64,000 nt of DNA. Origin: Thiodiazotropha sp037382205 (lineage in GTDB: Bacteria > Pseudomonadota > Gammaproteobacteria > Chromatiales > Chromatiaceae). Positions 42,426 to 51,693 of the stretch are shown here, one piece after another. Position 1 is the first letter of the stretch, and each line of letters begins with the position of its first letter. The notes below the pieces were generated by a model. It searched no databases. It worked only from the letters and a program-made list of their open reading frames with translations, and was not told where the DNA came from. The stretch covers positions 1 through 64,000 of the forward strand of contig JARRQD010000022.1 in the NCBI GenBank assembly GCA_037382205.1, in the 5' to 3' direction. The position numbers and the translations under genes were made by a program.

Positions 42426-42644
42426 TCAGCGAGCACGATAGGTGATGCGGCCCTTGGTTAGGTCATATGGGGTCAGCTGCACAGTGACTTTGTCGCCGGT
42501 AAGAATGCGTATGTAGTGTTTACGCATTTTACCGGAAATATGGGCTGTGACCACATGGCCGTTTTCCAATTCAACTCGGAACATGGTGTTGGGCAGTGTC
42601 TCGACAACAGTGCCTTCCATTTCGATAAAATCTTCTTTCGCCAT
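42426..42644 (-). CDS. infA: Translation initiation factor IF-1
   Basis: A 72-aa S1/OB-fold protein, MAKEDFIEMEG to RITYRAR, that binds the ribosomal A site during initiation. The frame is open upstream to 42755, but the ATG at 42644 with AGAGATAG upstream gives the universal length. The clpA-infA neighbourhood is conserved in gammaproteobacteria; the serine tRNA usual there in E. coli was not seen. Confidence 0.96.
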   Translation of the reverse strand: MAKEDFIEMEGTVVETLPNTMFRVELENGHVVTAHISGKMRKHYIRILTGDKVTVQLTPYDLTKGRITYRAR

Positions 42645-43041
42645 ACTATCTCTATACTCAATGTTGTGTAGGCCCCTTGAGCGGGCTCTCAAAACGGGCG
42701 GATTATAGCACAGGGTCCGCAACTGAAGTGCGCCATTATCAGTATATTTGCGCATATGGCAAGTGATTCTGCATCATTCTTCCGCAACTTGTTGGTGAAA
42801 GGCCGTATTAAACCTCAACATGATGCTGTTTTTATGGCGTTTACCTAAGTTGAACGGTGATTCTGTGGGGTTTTTAACCTGGCGATCATAGCGTTGCCTT
42901 TCAGTCGCCATGAGTCTGCAGGCTGGCACGCTTCGGCCTGACCTTATTATTATATTCAATCTGTTAGGGGCGACTGAATAGATGGGCCACATCAGATCGA
43001 GCTATGCACAGCGTCAGCCCTGGCTAAGAAGCGTTCCTAAA
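42645..43041. other. 397-bp gene-free region upstream of infA
   Basis: It holds the infA promoter and, further right, a minus-strand protein-like stretch (42774-42992, ending NTAFHQQVAEE) with no recognised family and poor support. The C-terminal part of the broken DUF2333 gene is not found here. No tRNA cloverleaf was recognised. Confidence 0.4.
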
Positions 43042-44073
43042 TCAATTACTGCAGCGTTCGCTCTGGAGATGTAAGACGCCATCACCAGTGAGTAGTTGGC
43101 GAATAGCCATAAAAGCAAAAGTACAAGGACCAAGAGCAATACCAAAAATCAAGCCCAGTAAAAAAGCGGCAAAATACCCTCTTCGGTTGACACCAACTTT
43201 TCCCGGAGCATTTAATGGCTCCACCGCCTGTAGGAAGTGAATCAACGCCCAGGTCGATCCCCTCGCTTCATAGAATACATCATCGATCTCAAGCCAAGGG
43301 GTCTGCACCCTCATCTGGTCGTTGGTGGATGTGGATTGGGAGGCTGATGGGTCTCCCGCTAGATCGGTATTGACTCGCTCTTGTCCAACACTGGCGCTGA
43401 GACGCTGTGACAGACTGCCGAGTCTCTTCTCCACCACAGCCAGCCAATCCCTCAGGTTGTCAGCCCTGGCGTAGAATTGCGTGCTTTGATTTTTATCGGC
43501 AGAGAGTCCTTTCAGATAGCGCTCCAGTGCTTTGATGCCCTGAGTATATTCACCTTCGGTGGATGGAAATATCCAAGAGTCATTGCTGTAGTTGAATTGT
43601 GGTTCTGCAATCGCCAAGTCTTTGTTTTCCAAGGATTGGGATTGGGAGCGGCTCATATCGTTTCTCAATGAACGGGCCAGGTCTCTAACTTGGGTCAGTA
43701 CACCAAATTCCCAATTTGGCATGTTATCGAGGAATACACTGGGCGGTGTAACATCATTACTCAGATAGCCACCTGGTTTATTCAGCAGGGTTTTGATTGC
43801 GGTCAACAGGGTTGTGGTGGTGTATGAGCCGGTAACAGGCTTCAACTCCATTTCTGCAAGCAGATCCTCACTGTTGCTCCGTACATCAAAGGGGGCAGGC
43901 ATCATGCTCCAATAGATTCCGATGAAAAACAGAATAACGATCAATGTGATACTCGCCAATCCACTCGCCCAGAGCAAGCCTTTCTCGCGGAGGTTGCTGG
44001 GGTGGTAAAGGGCTAAGAGTCTATTCAGTGTGGCTGTCGTTTGACGGGTAATTCTGGCGAATATGTCCTTCAC
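43042..44073 (-). CDS. DUF2333 protein with a foreign CcdA-like C-terminus
   Basis: A 343-aa product starting at GTG with AAGGAAGG upstream. Residues 1-285 are a normal DUF2333 protein: one membrane helix (about 36-54), GGYLSNDVTPPSVFLDNMPNWEFG-type core, and WLEIDDVFYEARGSTWALIH. DUF2333 proteins then continue for about 50 residues of their own. Here, from about residue 291, it reads GKVGVNRRGYFAAFLLGLIF, GIALGPCTFAFMA, the hallmark of a CcdA/DsbD-type membrane segment, then a short unrelated tail. Function of DUF2333 unknown. The chimaera is probably not a natural domain pair. Confidence 0.78.
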   Translation of the reverse strand: MKDIFARITRQTTATLNRLLALYHPSNLREKGLLWASGLASITLIVILFFIGIYWSMMPAPFDVRSNSEDLLAEMELKPVTGSYTTTTLLTAIKTLLNKPGGYLSNDVTPPSVFLDNMPNWEFGVLTQVRDLARSLRNDMSRSQSQSLENKDLAIAEPQFNYSNDSWIFPSTEGEYTQGIKALERYLKGLSADKNQSTQFYARADNLRDWLAVVEKRLGSLSQRLSASVGQERVNTDLAGDPSASQSTSTNDQMRVQTPWLEIDDVFYEARGSTWALIHFLQAVEPLNAPGKVGVNRRGYFAAFLLGLIFGIALGPCTFAFMAIRQLLTGDGVLHLQSERCSN

Positions 44074-44224
44074 TAATTTCCTTCCTTTACAAGAGGATTC
44101 TACTGCAGATTAAAGCACTCGGAGGTTTAGTACAATCCGCAGGAACCAAGCTGACTGATTTACTGGCATATTACTCCTTATATGGTCTCTCAGCATTGGA
44201 ATTTCGAGCTCAGCTCATGGCGCC

Positions 44225-45127
44225 TCAGATCATTCTGACGTAGTGATCCGTCAGTAGCAGGGTAAACAGCAGGCTCAAATAGAGGATCGAGTAGCCAAAG
44301 GTTTTCATTGCATGGTTACGTCCTGGACTCTGCAGCAGTTTGATGGCGTGATAGATAAAACCGAGACCAAGCGCAATAGCGCCACACAGATAGAGATATC
44401 CGCTCATATCAACCACAAAGGGTAGCAGGGTGACCGCCAGCAACATGATGCTATAGATCAGAATCTGTTGCTTAGTAAAGTCGATACCATGGGTTACCGG
44501 CAACATGGGGATCTCCGCCTTGGCATAGTCGTCTCGGCGGTGGATGGCCAGTGGCCAGAAGTGGGGTGGAGTCCAGACGAAAATGATCAACATCAACAAA
44601 AACGCCTCGATGGTCACTTCACCGGTGATCGCGGCCCAACCCAGGAGAGGTGGTGCGGCGCCGGCCAAGCCACCCCAGACAATGTTTTGCGGTGTGTTGC
44701 GTTTCAGATAGCGGGTATAGATCAGTGCATAGCCGATCAGTGCAAAAAATGTCAGCAGGGCAGTCAGTGGATTGACTAGAAAATAGAGCATTGAGATCGA
44801 AACCATGCCCAGTAGCAAGGCAAAACTACCCGCATGTTGGCTGTCCATATGGCCACTGGGAATCGGCCGACGCTGGGTGCGATCCATCATTTTATCGATT
44901 CGTTGATCAACAATATGGTTGATCACAGCCCCACAGGCAGCAGCCAGTGAGATTCCCAGCAGACCGAACAGCATCGGCTGCCAGGGTACGACTCCCTGGG
45001 TAGAGAGTAACATGCCGACCAATGCGGTGAAGGCGATCAATAACACCACCTTGGGTTTGGTCAGTTCATAGTAGTGTTGCCAGGCATAACTTACAGATTG
45101 TCGTGCTGTGAGATCACTGGTGGCCAT
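44225..45127 (-). CDS. cyoE: Protohaem IX farnesyltransferase (haem O synthase)
   Basis: A 300-aa UbiA-family enzyme with about nine helices that farnesylates haem B to haem O. First Asp motif NHIVDQRIDKMMDRTQRRPIPSG, second region HFWPLAIHRRDDYAKAEIPMLP. Its product feeds CtaA, encoded 37 kb away at 6557-7564. Last gene of the oxidase operon; it overlaps the preceding gene by 14 bases and has GGAGG ahead of the ATG. Confidence 0.95.
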   Translation of the reverse strand: MATSDLTARQSVSYAWQHYYELTKPKVVLLIAFTALVGMLLSTQGVVPWQPMLFGLLGISLAAACGAVINHIVDQRIDKMMDRTQRRPIPSGHMDSQHAGSFALLLGMVSISMLYFLVNPLTALLTFFALIGYALIYTRYLKRNTPQNIVWGGLAGAAPPLLGWAAITGEVTIEAFLLMLIIFVWTPPHFWPLAIHRRDDYAKAEIPMLPVTHGIDFTKQQILIYSIMLLAVTLLPFVVDMSGYLYLCGAIALGLGFIYHAIKLLQSPGRNHAMKTFGYSILYLSLLFTLLLTDHYVRMI

Positions 45128-45758
45128 ATTGACCTCCTTTGGACCAGGTTTGTGAGGCCTTGAGCAGGCGTTCGAGATCTTTAAGAATCTGTTTGGATGT
45201 GACCTGATGGGTGTCGTATCGCATCATCAAGTCACCTCTGGGATCGATCATGAAGATTGCGACACTGTCTTCGAATTCAGCCGCTGGAAAGAGGCGCTTA
45301 ACGGTACTCTGTTGGCCGGCGTCGGCAATCAGTAAATGGGTGCCTTCAAGTCCATTCAGGGAGGGTATTTCAACCTCTCCTTCAACATCGGGTTGAAGGA
45401 TCAGTGCGCGGGCTATTCGATGCCTGTTGGTCGCGGTGGCTTTGCGAATCTGGCGGACTTTGATGAGTGTTTCCAGGCAGGCTGCATCACAACTTCGTTC
45501 GCTCATTACGACGAGAGTCCACATGCCTTCAATCGCCTGCCAATCAAAATTCAATTGGTCTTCCGTTTTTAGGGCTAATGACTCCACGGGTCTTGGAGGA
45601 TCAATTAATACCCCATGGTGTGTTCTGCCTGATGGGAGCCATTGTGGGTTGAGAAAAAATAACCAAGCAGCGATCAACGGCAACGCGGTAATGGCAATCA
45701 GAATCCACAACGAGGTCAGATTGTTTGAAGCCGGAGGTTGTTGGGCCAGACTGTTCAT
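45114..45758 (-). CDS. SCO-like membrane-anchored thioredoxin-fold protein of the oxidase operon
   Basis: A 214-aa protein with one membrane helix (about residues 17-36). A thioredoxin-like domain follows with MWTLVVMSERSCDAACLETL, where CDAAC has the CxxxC spacing of SCO copper chaperones, and ends in VAIFMIDPRGDLMMRYD. The conserved SCO His is not evident. Such proteins sit between surf1 and ctaA/cyoE in many oxidase operons; a role in CuA assembly is inferred. ATGA overlap with surf1 fixes the start at 45758. Confidence 0.82.
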   Translation of the reverse strand: MNSLAQQPPASNNLTSLWILIAITALPLIAAWLFFLNPQWLPSGRTHHGVLIDPPRPVESLALKTEDQLNFDWQAIEGMWTLVVMSERSCDAACLETLIKVRQIRKATATNRHRIARALILQPDVEGEVEIPSLNGLEGTHLLIADAGQQSTVKRLFPAAEFEDSVAIFMIDPRGDLMMRYDTHQVTSKQILKDLERLLKASQTWSKGGQYGHQ

Positions 45759-46486
45759 GGAGAATCGTTTCCCATCTTTTGAAAAGAGAGACGCAGCCAG
45801 ACAAGCAGTGCGATGATGGCAAATGCGAACCACTGAATCGCATAGCCAATATGCATCAGATCACTGACTTTGGGCGTGGGCCATTGACGGATCAAAGCCA
45901 GATCATCTTCTGATGACTGCAAAACCAGAAATGGTAAAATCTCCAGGCCGGACCATTGGCGATATCGATCCAGAGTCAGGTAGGGCCAGTGTGGAATTAA
46001 ACCCCGGTTGTCGTCGGATGGGGTTAACTCAATGGCCGGGGCTTGGGGAATTCTGATCTCTCCGGCTATGGTCAATGGTTCTGCCCCCATTTTCAGTACC
46101 GAACTGTCCGTTGAAGGGGCTGCCTTGAGCCACCCCCGGTTGACTAATACCACACCGTCGTTGTTAGAAAGACGTAATGGCGTCACCACATGAAATCCGG
46201 TTTTTCCCAGATATTTTCGATTCGCAATCAAGATCGTCTTCTCCGCAATAAATCGGCCTTGCAGTAGTACATTTCGATATCGAAGTTGATCCACTTCAAT
46301 AGGTGTAGAATTGGTCAATGTAATAGGGGGCAGATTACGGCGCATCTCCAAGGAAGCCGCCTGGGTGCGTTTTTGTTCGGCACGATCCAGTTGCCAGAAT
46401 CCGAGCATGCAAAGTAGTGGGATAACGATTACCATAACAACTGTAGGGATTGTTTGAGCGCGAAATTGTCGGGTACTACCTGTCAT
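45755..46486 (-). CDS. SURF1 cytochrome oxidase assembly protein
   Basis: A 243-aa protein with N- and C-terminal membrane helices flanking a periplasmic domain; SURF1 hands haem A to subunit I. Motifs: LGFWQLDRAEQK, YRNVLLQGRF, VVLVNRGWL, and HIGYAIQWFAFAIIALLVW at the end. The frame opens at 46516, but MTGSTRQFRAQ at 46486 is the better start. It is divergent from the DUF2909 gene and starts the surf1-SCO-like-cyoE set. Confidence 0.92.
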   Translation of the reverse strand: MTGSTRQFRAQTIPTVVMVIVIPLLCMLGFWQLDRAEQKRTQAASLEMRRNLPPITLTNSTPIEVDQLRYRNVLLQGRFIAEKTILIANRKYLGKTGFHVVTPLRLSNNDGVVLVNRGWLKAAPSTDSSVLKMGAEPLTIAGEIRIPQAPAIELTPSDDNRGLIPHWPYLTLDRYRQWSGLEILPFLVLQSSEDDLALIRQWPTPKVSDLMHIGYAIQWFAFAIIALLVWLRLSFQKMGNDSP

Positions 46487-46567
46487 AACAACTATATTTG
46501 GATCATCCTTACACAAAATAATACTGAAAATCGGAATTTCATTGGTACCTCAGAAAAGGGTGTTAAC

Positions 46568-46789
46568 GTGGACATAATCTATAAATTACCTGTTCTTCTA
46601 GTGCTGTTGTTCATACTGATCTCCCTTTTTCAAGGGATGTACTACATGGCGAAGAATGATGGCAAAAACAGTAGCACCCGTGTGGTACGCGCCTTGACCG
46701 TTCGAGTGGCACTCTCATTGCTGCTGTTTGTCATTCTGATGGCCGGCTACTTTTTCGGCCTGCTCACTCCGCATGGCTTGACGCCTTAG
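46568..46789 (+). CDS. DUF2909 twin-transmembrane protein
   Basis: A 73-aa protein of two helices (LLVLLFILISLFQGMYYM and VALSLLLFVILMAGYFFGLL) around RVVRALTVR, as in the DUF2909 family of oxidase gene clusters. Start GTG at 46568 with GGGT upstream. It is the only plus-strand gene in the cluster, as in related genomes. Function unknown; an oxidase assembly role is inferred from context. Confidence 0.82.
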   Translation: MDIIYKLPVLLVLLFILISLFQGMYYMAKNDGKNSSTRVVRALTVRVALSLLLFVILMAGYFFGLLTPHGLTP

Positions 46790-46821
46790 AGTCATCTTGG
46801 TTAATGGCATGGTTTAGTGCC

Positions 46822-47694
46822 TCACAACCAATAGACGAAGACAAACAGACCAAGCCAAACCACATCCACAAAGTGCCAGTACCAGGCCACAGCCTCAAAC
46901 GCAAAGTGGTTATGCGAGCTGAAGTGGCTTTTCATGCTTCGGCCAAGTATCGCCATCAGCATCACGGCGCCCATGGTGACATGAAAACCATGAAATCCGG
47001 TTAGCATATAAAAGGTCGAACCATAGGCACCTGATTCAAGCGTCAGATTTAGCTCATGATAGGCGTGACCATATTCATAAGCCTGAAGGATGACAAATAA
47101 AACGCCCAGGGTGATGGTCGCGATCAGTCCGTTGACCAACTGTTTCTGATTGTCGAGTTTTAAGCCCCAATGGGCCCAAGTGATGGTCGCGCCGCTGCTC
47201 AGTAGTATCAGTGTATTGATCGCTGGAATCCCCCAGGCGCTCATCGGTTTGAAATCGCCACCCAGCTCTCCCGGCCCATGGGATGGCCATGCATTTTCAA
47301 AACCCTGATAGAGGATTTCATTGGTGACCCCAAGATATCCATTGCCACCCAGCCAGGGCAGGGCAATCGTCCGTATATAGAAGAGAGCGCCAAAAAAACT
47401 TAGGAAGAAGAACACTTCCGAGGCGATGAACCAGAACATGCCCATCCGAAAAGAGCTATCGACCTGGCGATTATAACAATCGCTTAAATTCTCCTTGATG
47501 ACATCACGAAACCAACTGTAGAGCAGGTAGAAGAACATCAGCAGCCCAGCGCTCACCACAAAACCGCCGAGGGAAAACCCATTCATCGCCAGGGCACCAC
47601 CGAACAGAGTAGTCAACAGTGAAAGCATGCCGATGATTGGCCAGGGACTTGGGTCGGGTATGAAGTAATTCCCACTAGGCTCCTTTACTGACAT
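46822..47694 (-). CDS. coxC: Cytochrome c oxidase subunit III
   Basis: A 290-aa protein with seven helices. Conserved features: PSPWPIIGM start, FFFLSFFGALFYIRTIALPWLG, ATITWAHWGLK, YGSTFYMLTGFHGFHVTMGAVMLM, and the end AVAWYWHFVDVVWLGLFVFVYWL. It stabilises the proton-uptake path of subunit I. GGAGAG SD. About 47 bases after ctaG. Confidence 0.96.
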   Translation of the reverse strand: MSVKEPSGNYFIPDPSPWPIIGMLSLLTTLFGGALAMNGFSLGGFVVSAGLLMFFYLLYSWFRDVIKENLSDCYNRQVDSSFRMGMFWFIASEVFFFLSFFGALFYIRTIALPWLGGNGYLGVTNEILYQGFENAWPSHGPGELGGDFKPMSAWGIPAINTLILLSSGATITWAHWGLKLDNQKQLVNGLIATITLGVLFVILQAYEYGHAYHELNLTLESGAYGSTFYMLTGFHGFHVTMGAVMLMAILGRSMKSHFSSHNHFAFEAVAWYWHFVDVVWLGLFVFVYWL

Positions 47695-47741
47695 AGCAAT
47701 TCTCTCCCCGATATGGTTTTGGTAACAGTGGTTTTCATCGG

Positions 47742-48356
47742 TTATCTGATTTCAGTGGTTTTCTGCATGGCAATTTGTGGCAGCAGCTTCGACAGATCAG
47801 TTTTGCTATTTGAGGCCTTTAAACGCATGAAGCTGTAGGACAAGGTCAGTGATTGAATCGCTTCCGGCAGCTCAGTGGAGACCATGAAGCGTAATGGCAT
47901 GTCTCTCTGTTGATTACCCGCCAGAGTCTGTTTGTTGAAACAGAAACACTCCAATTTGCTGAAATAGGGGGTTGCCTGCCAGGGGGCGATACTGGGGATA
48001 GCCTGCCCAGTCGCTACATCACCACTGCGGTTATGGGCGACAAAGTTAACTTCATAAGTTTTTCCCGGATGCACCTTCAAACTGCGGGTTACCGCCTGAA
48101 AATCCCAGGGAAGATTCGGATTCACCGTGGCATCGAATTTCACCGTTACCCATCTTTTGCTATCAATCTGTTTTATCGTTTGATGGTCGGCTTGATTGAT
48201 TTTTCTTTGTGATAGAGATTGGGTGCCTGTGATTTCGCAAAACAGGTTATAGAGTGGCACCAGAGCAAAGCCAAAACCAAACATGCCTACCACCAGACTG
48301 CTCAATAGTAAAGTAGTGCGACGGTTTTTATTGTCTCTGGTGGTTGCATTGCTCAT
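47742..48356 (-). CDS. ctaG: CtaG/Cox11 copper chaperone
   Basis: A 204-aa protein with one helix (SLVVGMFGFGFALVPLYNLFC) and a periplasmic immunoglobulin-like domain that inserts copper into the CuB centre of subunit I. The copper-binding LECFCFNKQTL is intact, as is LPLRFMVSTELP-type DMPLRFMVSTELP. Start at 48356 in a 4-base overlap with the small upstream gene. Confidence 0.94.
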   Translation of the reverse strand: MSNATTRDNKNRRTTLLLSSLVVGMFGFGFALVPLYNLFCEITGTQSLSQRKINQADHQTIKQIDSKRWVTVKFDATVNPNLPWDFQAVTRSLKVHPGKTYEVNFVAHNRSGDVATGQAIPSIAPWQATPYFSKLECFCFNKQTLAGNQQRDMPLRFMVSTELPEAIQSLTLSYSFMRLKASNSKTDLSKLLPQIAMQKTTEIR

Positions 48357-48505
48357 GGCATTTCCTGAGTACCTACGATTCGAAACAGACCCGTCCAAAA
48401 TGGAAACGAGGTGACTAGAAAGAAAATCGCCATGCCTCCGAGTACCCAGGCGAGGCGGACGTTTCTATTTCTCAGTTCCGCTGTTTGATGTCTCGGTATT
48501 CTCAT
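48353..48505 (-). CDS. Small cytochrome oxidase assembly protein
   Basis: A 50-aa single-helix protein: a basic, polar N-terminus (MRIPRHQTAELRNRNVRLAW), then a hydrophobic segment and WTGLFRIVGTQEMP. Such tiny proteins sit between coxA and ctaG in many proteobacteria. Its end overlaps ctaG by 4 bases and it starts 17 bases past coxA. Confidence 0.75.
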   Translation of the reverse strand: MRIPRHQTAELRNRNVRLAWVLGGMAIFFLVTSFPFWTGLFRIVGTQEMP

Positions 48506-48522
48506 CTCTCCTCCTGGCGTCT

Positions 48523-50108
48523 CTATTTGATTTGTGGAGCCACGGTCCAAGTGTGAAAAGCAGGTGGTGAGTCCAGTTCCCATTCAAGGCCTTTGGCGCC
48601 TTCCCAGGCTCTACTTTCGGCCTTTTTTCCACCACGAATGGTTTTAATAACAATATAGAGCAACAACAGATGGCTGAGGCCGAAAATCATTGCGCCGATA
48701 CTTGAGACGACATTGAACTCGGTAAACATCATGTTGTAGTCAACGATCCTTCGCGGCATGCCCGCCAGGCCGAGAAAGTGCTGTGGGAAAAAGGTGATGT
48801 TGAAACCGATGACATTGGTCCAGAAAAAGATTTTGCCCAAGGTTTCGTCATACATATGTCCTGTCCACTTGGGGAGCCAGTAGAAAATACCGGCAAACAG
48901 CCCGAACACAGCGCCAGGCATCAAGACATAATGGAAATGAGCGACCACAAACATACTGTCGTGATACTGCATATCGGCGGGAACAACCGCTAGCATCACG
49001 CCACTCAGACCACCAAAGGTGAACATCAGCACGATTGCCACAGCAAATAACATTGGAGTCTCAAATGTCATCGCACCGCGCCACATGGTGGCAATGAAGT
49101 TGAAAATCATCAGACCCACCGGAATGGAGATCAGTATGGTGCCGATCATGAAGTAGGTTACCGCACCCAAAGACATGCCAATAGTATATTGATGGTGCGC
49201 CCACACCACCATGCCAATGGTGGCTACCGTCAACATCGCGCCGACCATCGACTTATAACCAAACAGGGGTTTGCGGGAGAACGCAGGAATCACGTGGGCG
49301 AGGACACCAAACGCAAGATGTAGACTTCAGGGTGGCCAAAGAACCAGAACAGGTGTTGAAACAGTACTGGGTCACCACCACCGGCCGCATCAAAAAAGCT
49401 GGTGCCGAAGTGTCGGTCGAACAGCAGCATGGTGACACCACCTGCCAGTACCGGTACAACCAGAATCAGCAGGAAGGCTGTGACCAGCCAGGTCCAGCAG
49501 AACATCGGCATCTTCATCAATGTCATACCCGGTGCGCGCATGTTCAGTAGGGTGACTATGATGTTGATCGAGGCCAATACAGAGGAGATACCCAACAGGT
49601 GGATGGCGAAGATCAGGAAATCCATCGACATGCCAACCTGAATCGAAAGCGGTGGATAGAGGGTCCATCCAGTATTGATCTGTGTGCCACCGCCCGGAAA
49701 GAAGGGCACCACGAAAGAGAGAATCAACATGGTTGCCGCGGCGGGCAGAATCCAGAAACTGAGATTGTTCATCCTTGGCAGGGCCATATCTGGCGCACCG
49801 ATCATCATTGGAATCATCCAGTTTGCCAGTCCTGCAGCCGCTGGCATTACAGCGCCGAATATCATGATCAAGGCGTGGTTAGTGACCAGATTGTTGTAGA
49901 GATCCGGATCGAGCAACTGGATGCCGGGTTGGAACAACTCCAGACGGATCAACATGGCACTGGCGCCGCCTAGAAACAGCATCGTCAGAGCAAACAGCAG
50001 GTAGAGGGTGCCTATGTCCTTATGGTTGGTGCTGAACAGCCAACGCCGCCAACCTGTCGGCCTTTCGTGATGATGCGCTTCATCATGGTCAAAGGTGGTT
50101 GTAGTCAT
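48523..50108 (-). pseudogene. coxA: Cytochrome c oxidase subunit I, interrupted by a 10-bp deletion
   Basis: The aa3 catalytic subunit that holds haem a and the haem a3-CuB centre. The first part (50108-49290, 272 aa) is intact up to FGHPEVYIL, then shifts and stops. The second part (49293-48523) resumes with FGVLAHVIPAFSRKPLFGYK and runs to the end. Comparing with the near-universal HPEVYILILPAFG, codons for about ILPA are lost with two bases left, a 10-base deletion at about 49313, right after the CuB His and cross-linked Tyr. All other signatures look normal, so it is a recent mutation or a sequence error. Confidence 0.88.
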
Positions 50109-50122
50109 GTTGAAACTCTCCT

Positions 50123-51277
50123 CTATCTCGCCTGCTTCACATCGGAAGGTTGCACCACATCGCCGGTATTGTTGTCCCAGGCATTTCGCTCATAAGTCAC
50201 GATTGCTGCAATTTCCAAATCGTTGAGTGATCCCCAAGGTTGCATTGCGGTACCCTGTTTTCCATTAATGACAATCTCCAGATGGGCCTCGATTGGCCCG
50301 GTGGCGACTGGTGAAGCGTTTAGAGCCGGGAATGCGGGGGGCAGACCAAGCCCGGTAACCTGATGGCAAGCAGCACATTTCGTTTCATATAAGGTTTTGC
50401 CCTTAGCCAGCAACTCGTCCTTGCCCCAGCTCTTGTCGGCACTGGCTTCAGCGGCAGCGGCGACCTTGATCGCTTGTTGGTCATCAACCCAGGCAGCAAA
50501 CTGATGTGGTGAGACAGATTCAACCACGATGGGCATGCGGGAGTGCCAGGTGCCACAAAGCTCGGCACATTGGCCGCGGAATATACCCTCACGGTTGAGT
50601 TCTGCCCAGGTTTCAGTGACATAACCGGGGATGGCGTCCTTCTTTACTGCCAATTCAGGTACCCAAAAAGCATGCAGAACATCAGCCGAGGTATGTAAAA
50701 AGCGTATTCTCTGTCCAGTGGGTAACACCAGTCGGTTATCCACCTCTCTCAGGTAGAGATCTCCCGAATCTTTTTCCGGCACATAACGGCTTTCCACCTT
50801 GATGCCATGATCCAGATAGTCGAACTCCCACCACCATTGGTGGCCGGTGACTTTAACATCCAGAATGTTCTCCTCTTTGGGTACTTCCCAGACTTTTTTC
50901 AATACCGCATCCGCTTTGCCGGCAATCGTCAGATCCACACCCAGCACCATCACAGGCACCACCACCCAGGACCAGTTGCCAAACCAGGAGTTGTGAAAAT
51001 TCTGATCAGCCTGATATCCGCGGCTTTTGCGATGGTGATAGAGGGAGTAGAAGACGAAGCCGAAGACAATCACCAACAGTATGGTTGTGATCTGCATCGT
51101 CAACATATGGATGTCATAGATCTCCTGTGCGATATCCGCAGCCGGAGGCGGGAAGTTGAGGCCATACTCCGCTTTGCATTTGTCGGCAACTACCAACCCA
51201 GCAGCTGCAATACCAGTGAGTAAGGTGAATTTAAGCTTGAAGGATGGATGATTGGTCAGTTGAGCTTTTACCGACAT
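50123..51277 (-). CDS. coxB: Cytochrome c oxidase subunit II with fused cytochrome c
   Basis: A 384-aa caa3-like subunit. A leader, two membrane helices (about 58-78 and 100-120), then the cupredoxin domain with GHQWWWEFDY and CuA ligands CAELCGTWHSRM, then a C-terminal cytochrome c domain (CAACH, methionine ligand near GTAMQPWG). It receives electrons and passes them to subunit I. Starts inside the DUF2244 gene (10-base overlap). Confidence 0.95.
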   Translation of the reverse strand: MSVKAQLTNHPSFKLKFTLLTGIAAAGLVVADKCKAEYGLNFPPPAADIAQEIYDIHMLTMQITTILLVIVFGFVFYSLYHHRKSRGYQADQNFHNSWFGNWSWVVVPVMVLGVDLTIAGKADAVLKKVWEVPKEENILDVKVTGHQWWWEFDYLDHGIKVESRYVPEKDSGDLYLREVDNRLVLPTGQRIRFLHTSADVLHAFWVPELAVKKDAIPGYVTETWAELNREGIFRGQCAELCGTWHSRMPIVVESVSPHQFAAWVDDQQAIKVAAAAEASADKSWGKDELLAKGKTLYETKCAACHQVTGLGLPPAFPALNASPVATGPIEAHLEIVINGKQGTAMQPWGSLNDLEIAAIVTYERNAWDNNTGDVVQPSDVKQAR

Positions 51278-51693
51278 GGGATGGTTATCCTGTCGTTTAA
51301 AATTTTTTTACCGATCAGTAGACGGCTTGGATACCAGCCTCGGGGGTCACGGTTTCTGATGATTCTCAACCAGGCTTTGTGAAAACATTTTTCCGATTTG
51401 ATTTGGCCGTTATTGATGATACGGACGTGGTCACTCTCTATTTTGATGATCTGTTGGCAGTATGCGCAGCAGTTTTGACAATAAATGGCTCCACCGATCA
51501 GCAGGATTTCCAGGCCGGCAAAAGGCATAACCAACCAAGCACCAATCGAGACGAAATAGACAGCAACCGCTGAGCAGCAAAAGGCAAAGAAGAGGAACAA
51601 CCACTTGGACTGTTGCCAAGTCAGGTTTCGATTTGGATTTATGATGAGAACTGCTTCATCAGAATCACTGTTTTGACTATCCCTTAGGATCAT
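51268..51693 (-). CDS. DUF2244 membrane protein, truncated C-terminus
   Basis: A 141-aa protein with two helices (FLFFAFCCSAVAVYFVSIGAW and the next) and the DUF2244 pattern (PNRNLTWQQSKW, WYPSRLLIG). The family normally continues from RLLIGSHG-type sequence for about 25-30 more residues; here it turns into KKILNDRITIPCR and stops, 10 bases inside coxB. It looks clipped. First gene of the oxidase operon. Function unknown. Confidence 0.72.
   Translation of the reverse strand: MILRDSQNSDSDEAVLIINPNRNLTWQQSKWLFLFFAFCCSAVAVYFVSIGAWLVMPFAGLEILLIGGAIYCQNCCAYCQQIIKIESDHVRIINNGQIKSEKCFHKAWLRIIRNRDPRGWYPSRLLIGKKILNDRITIPCR

Noticed and set aside
42774..42992. 72-aa minus-strand ORF upstream of infA
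   Set aside because: No family, no SD and no neighbour support; the protein-like composition of its second half is not enough.
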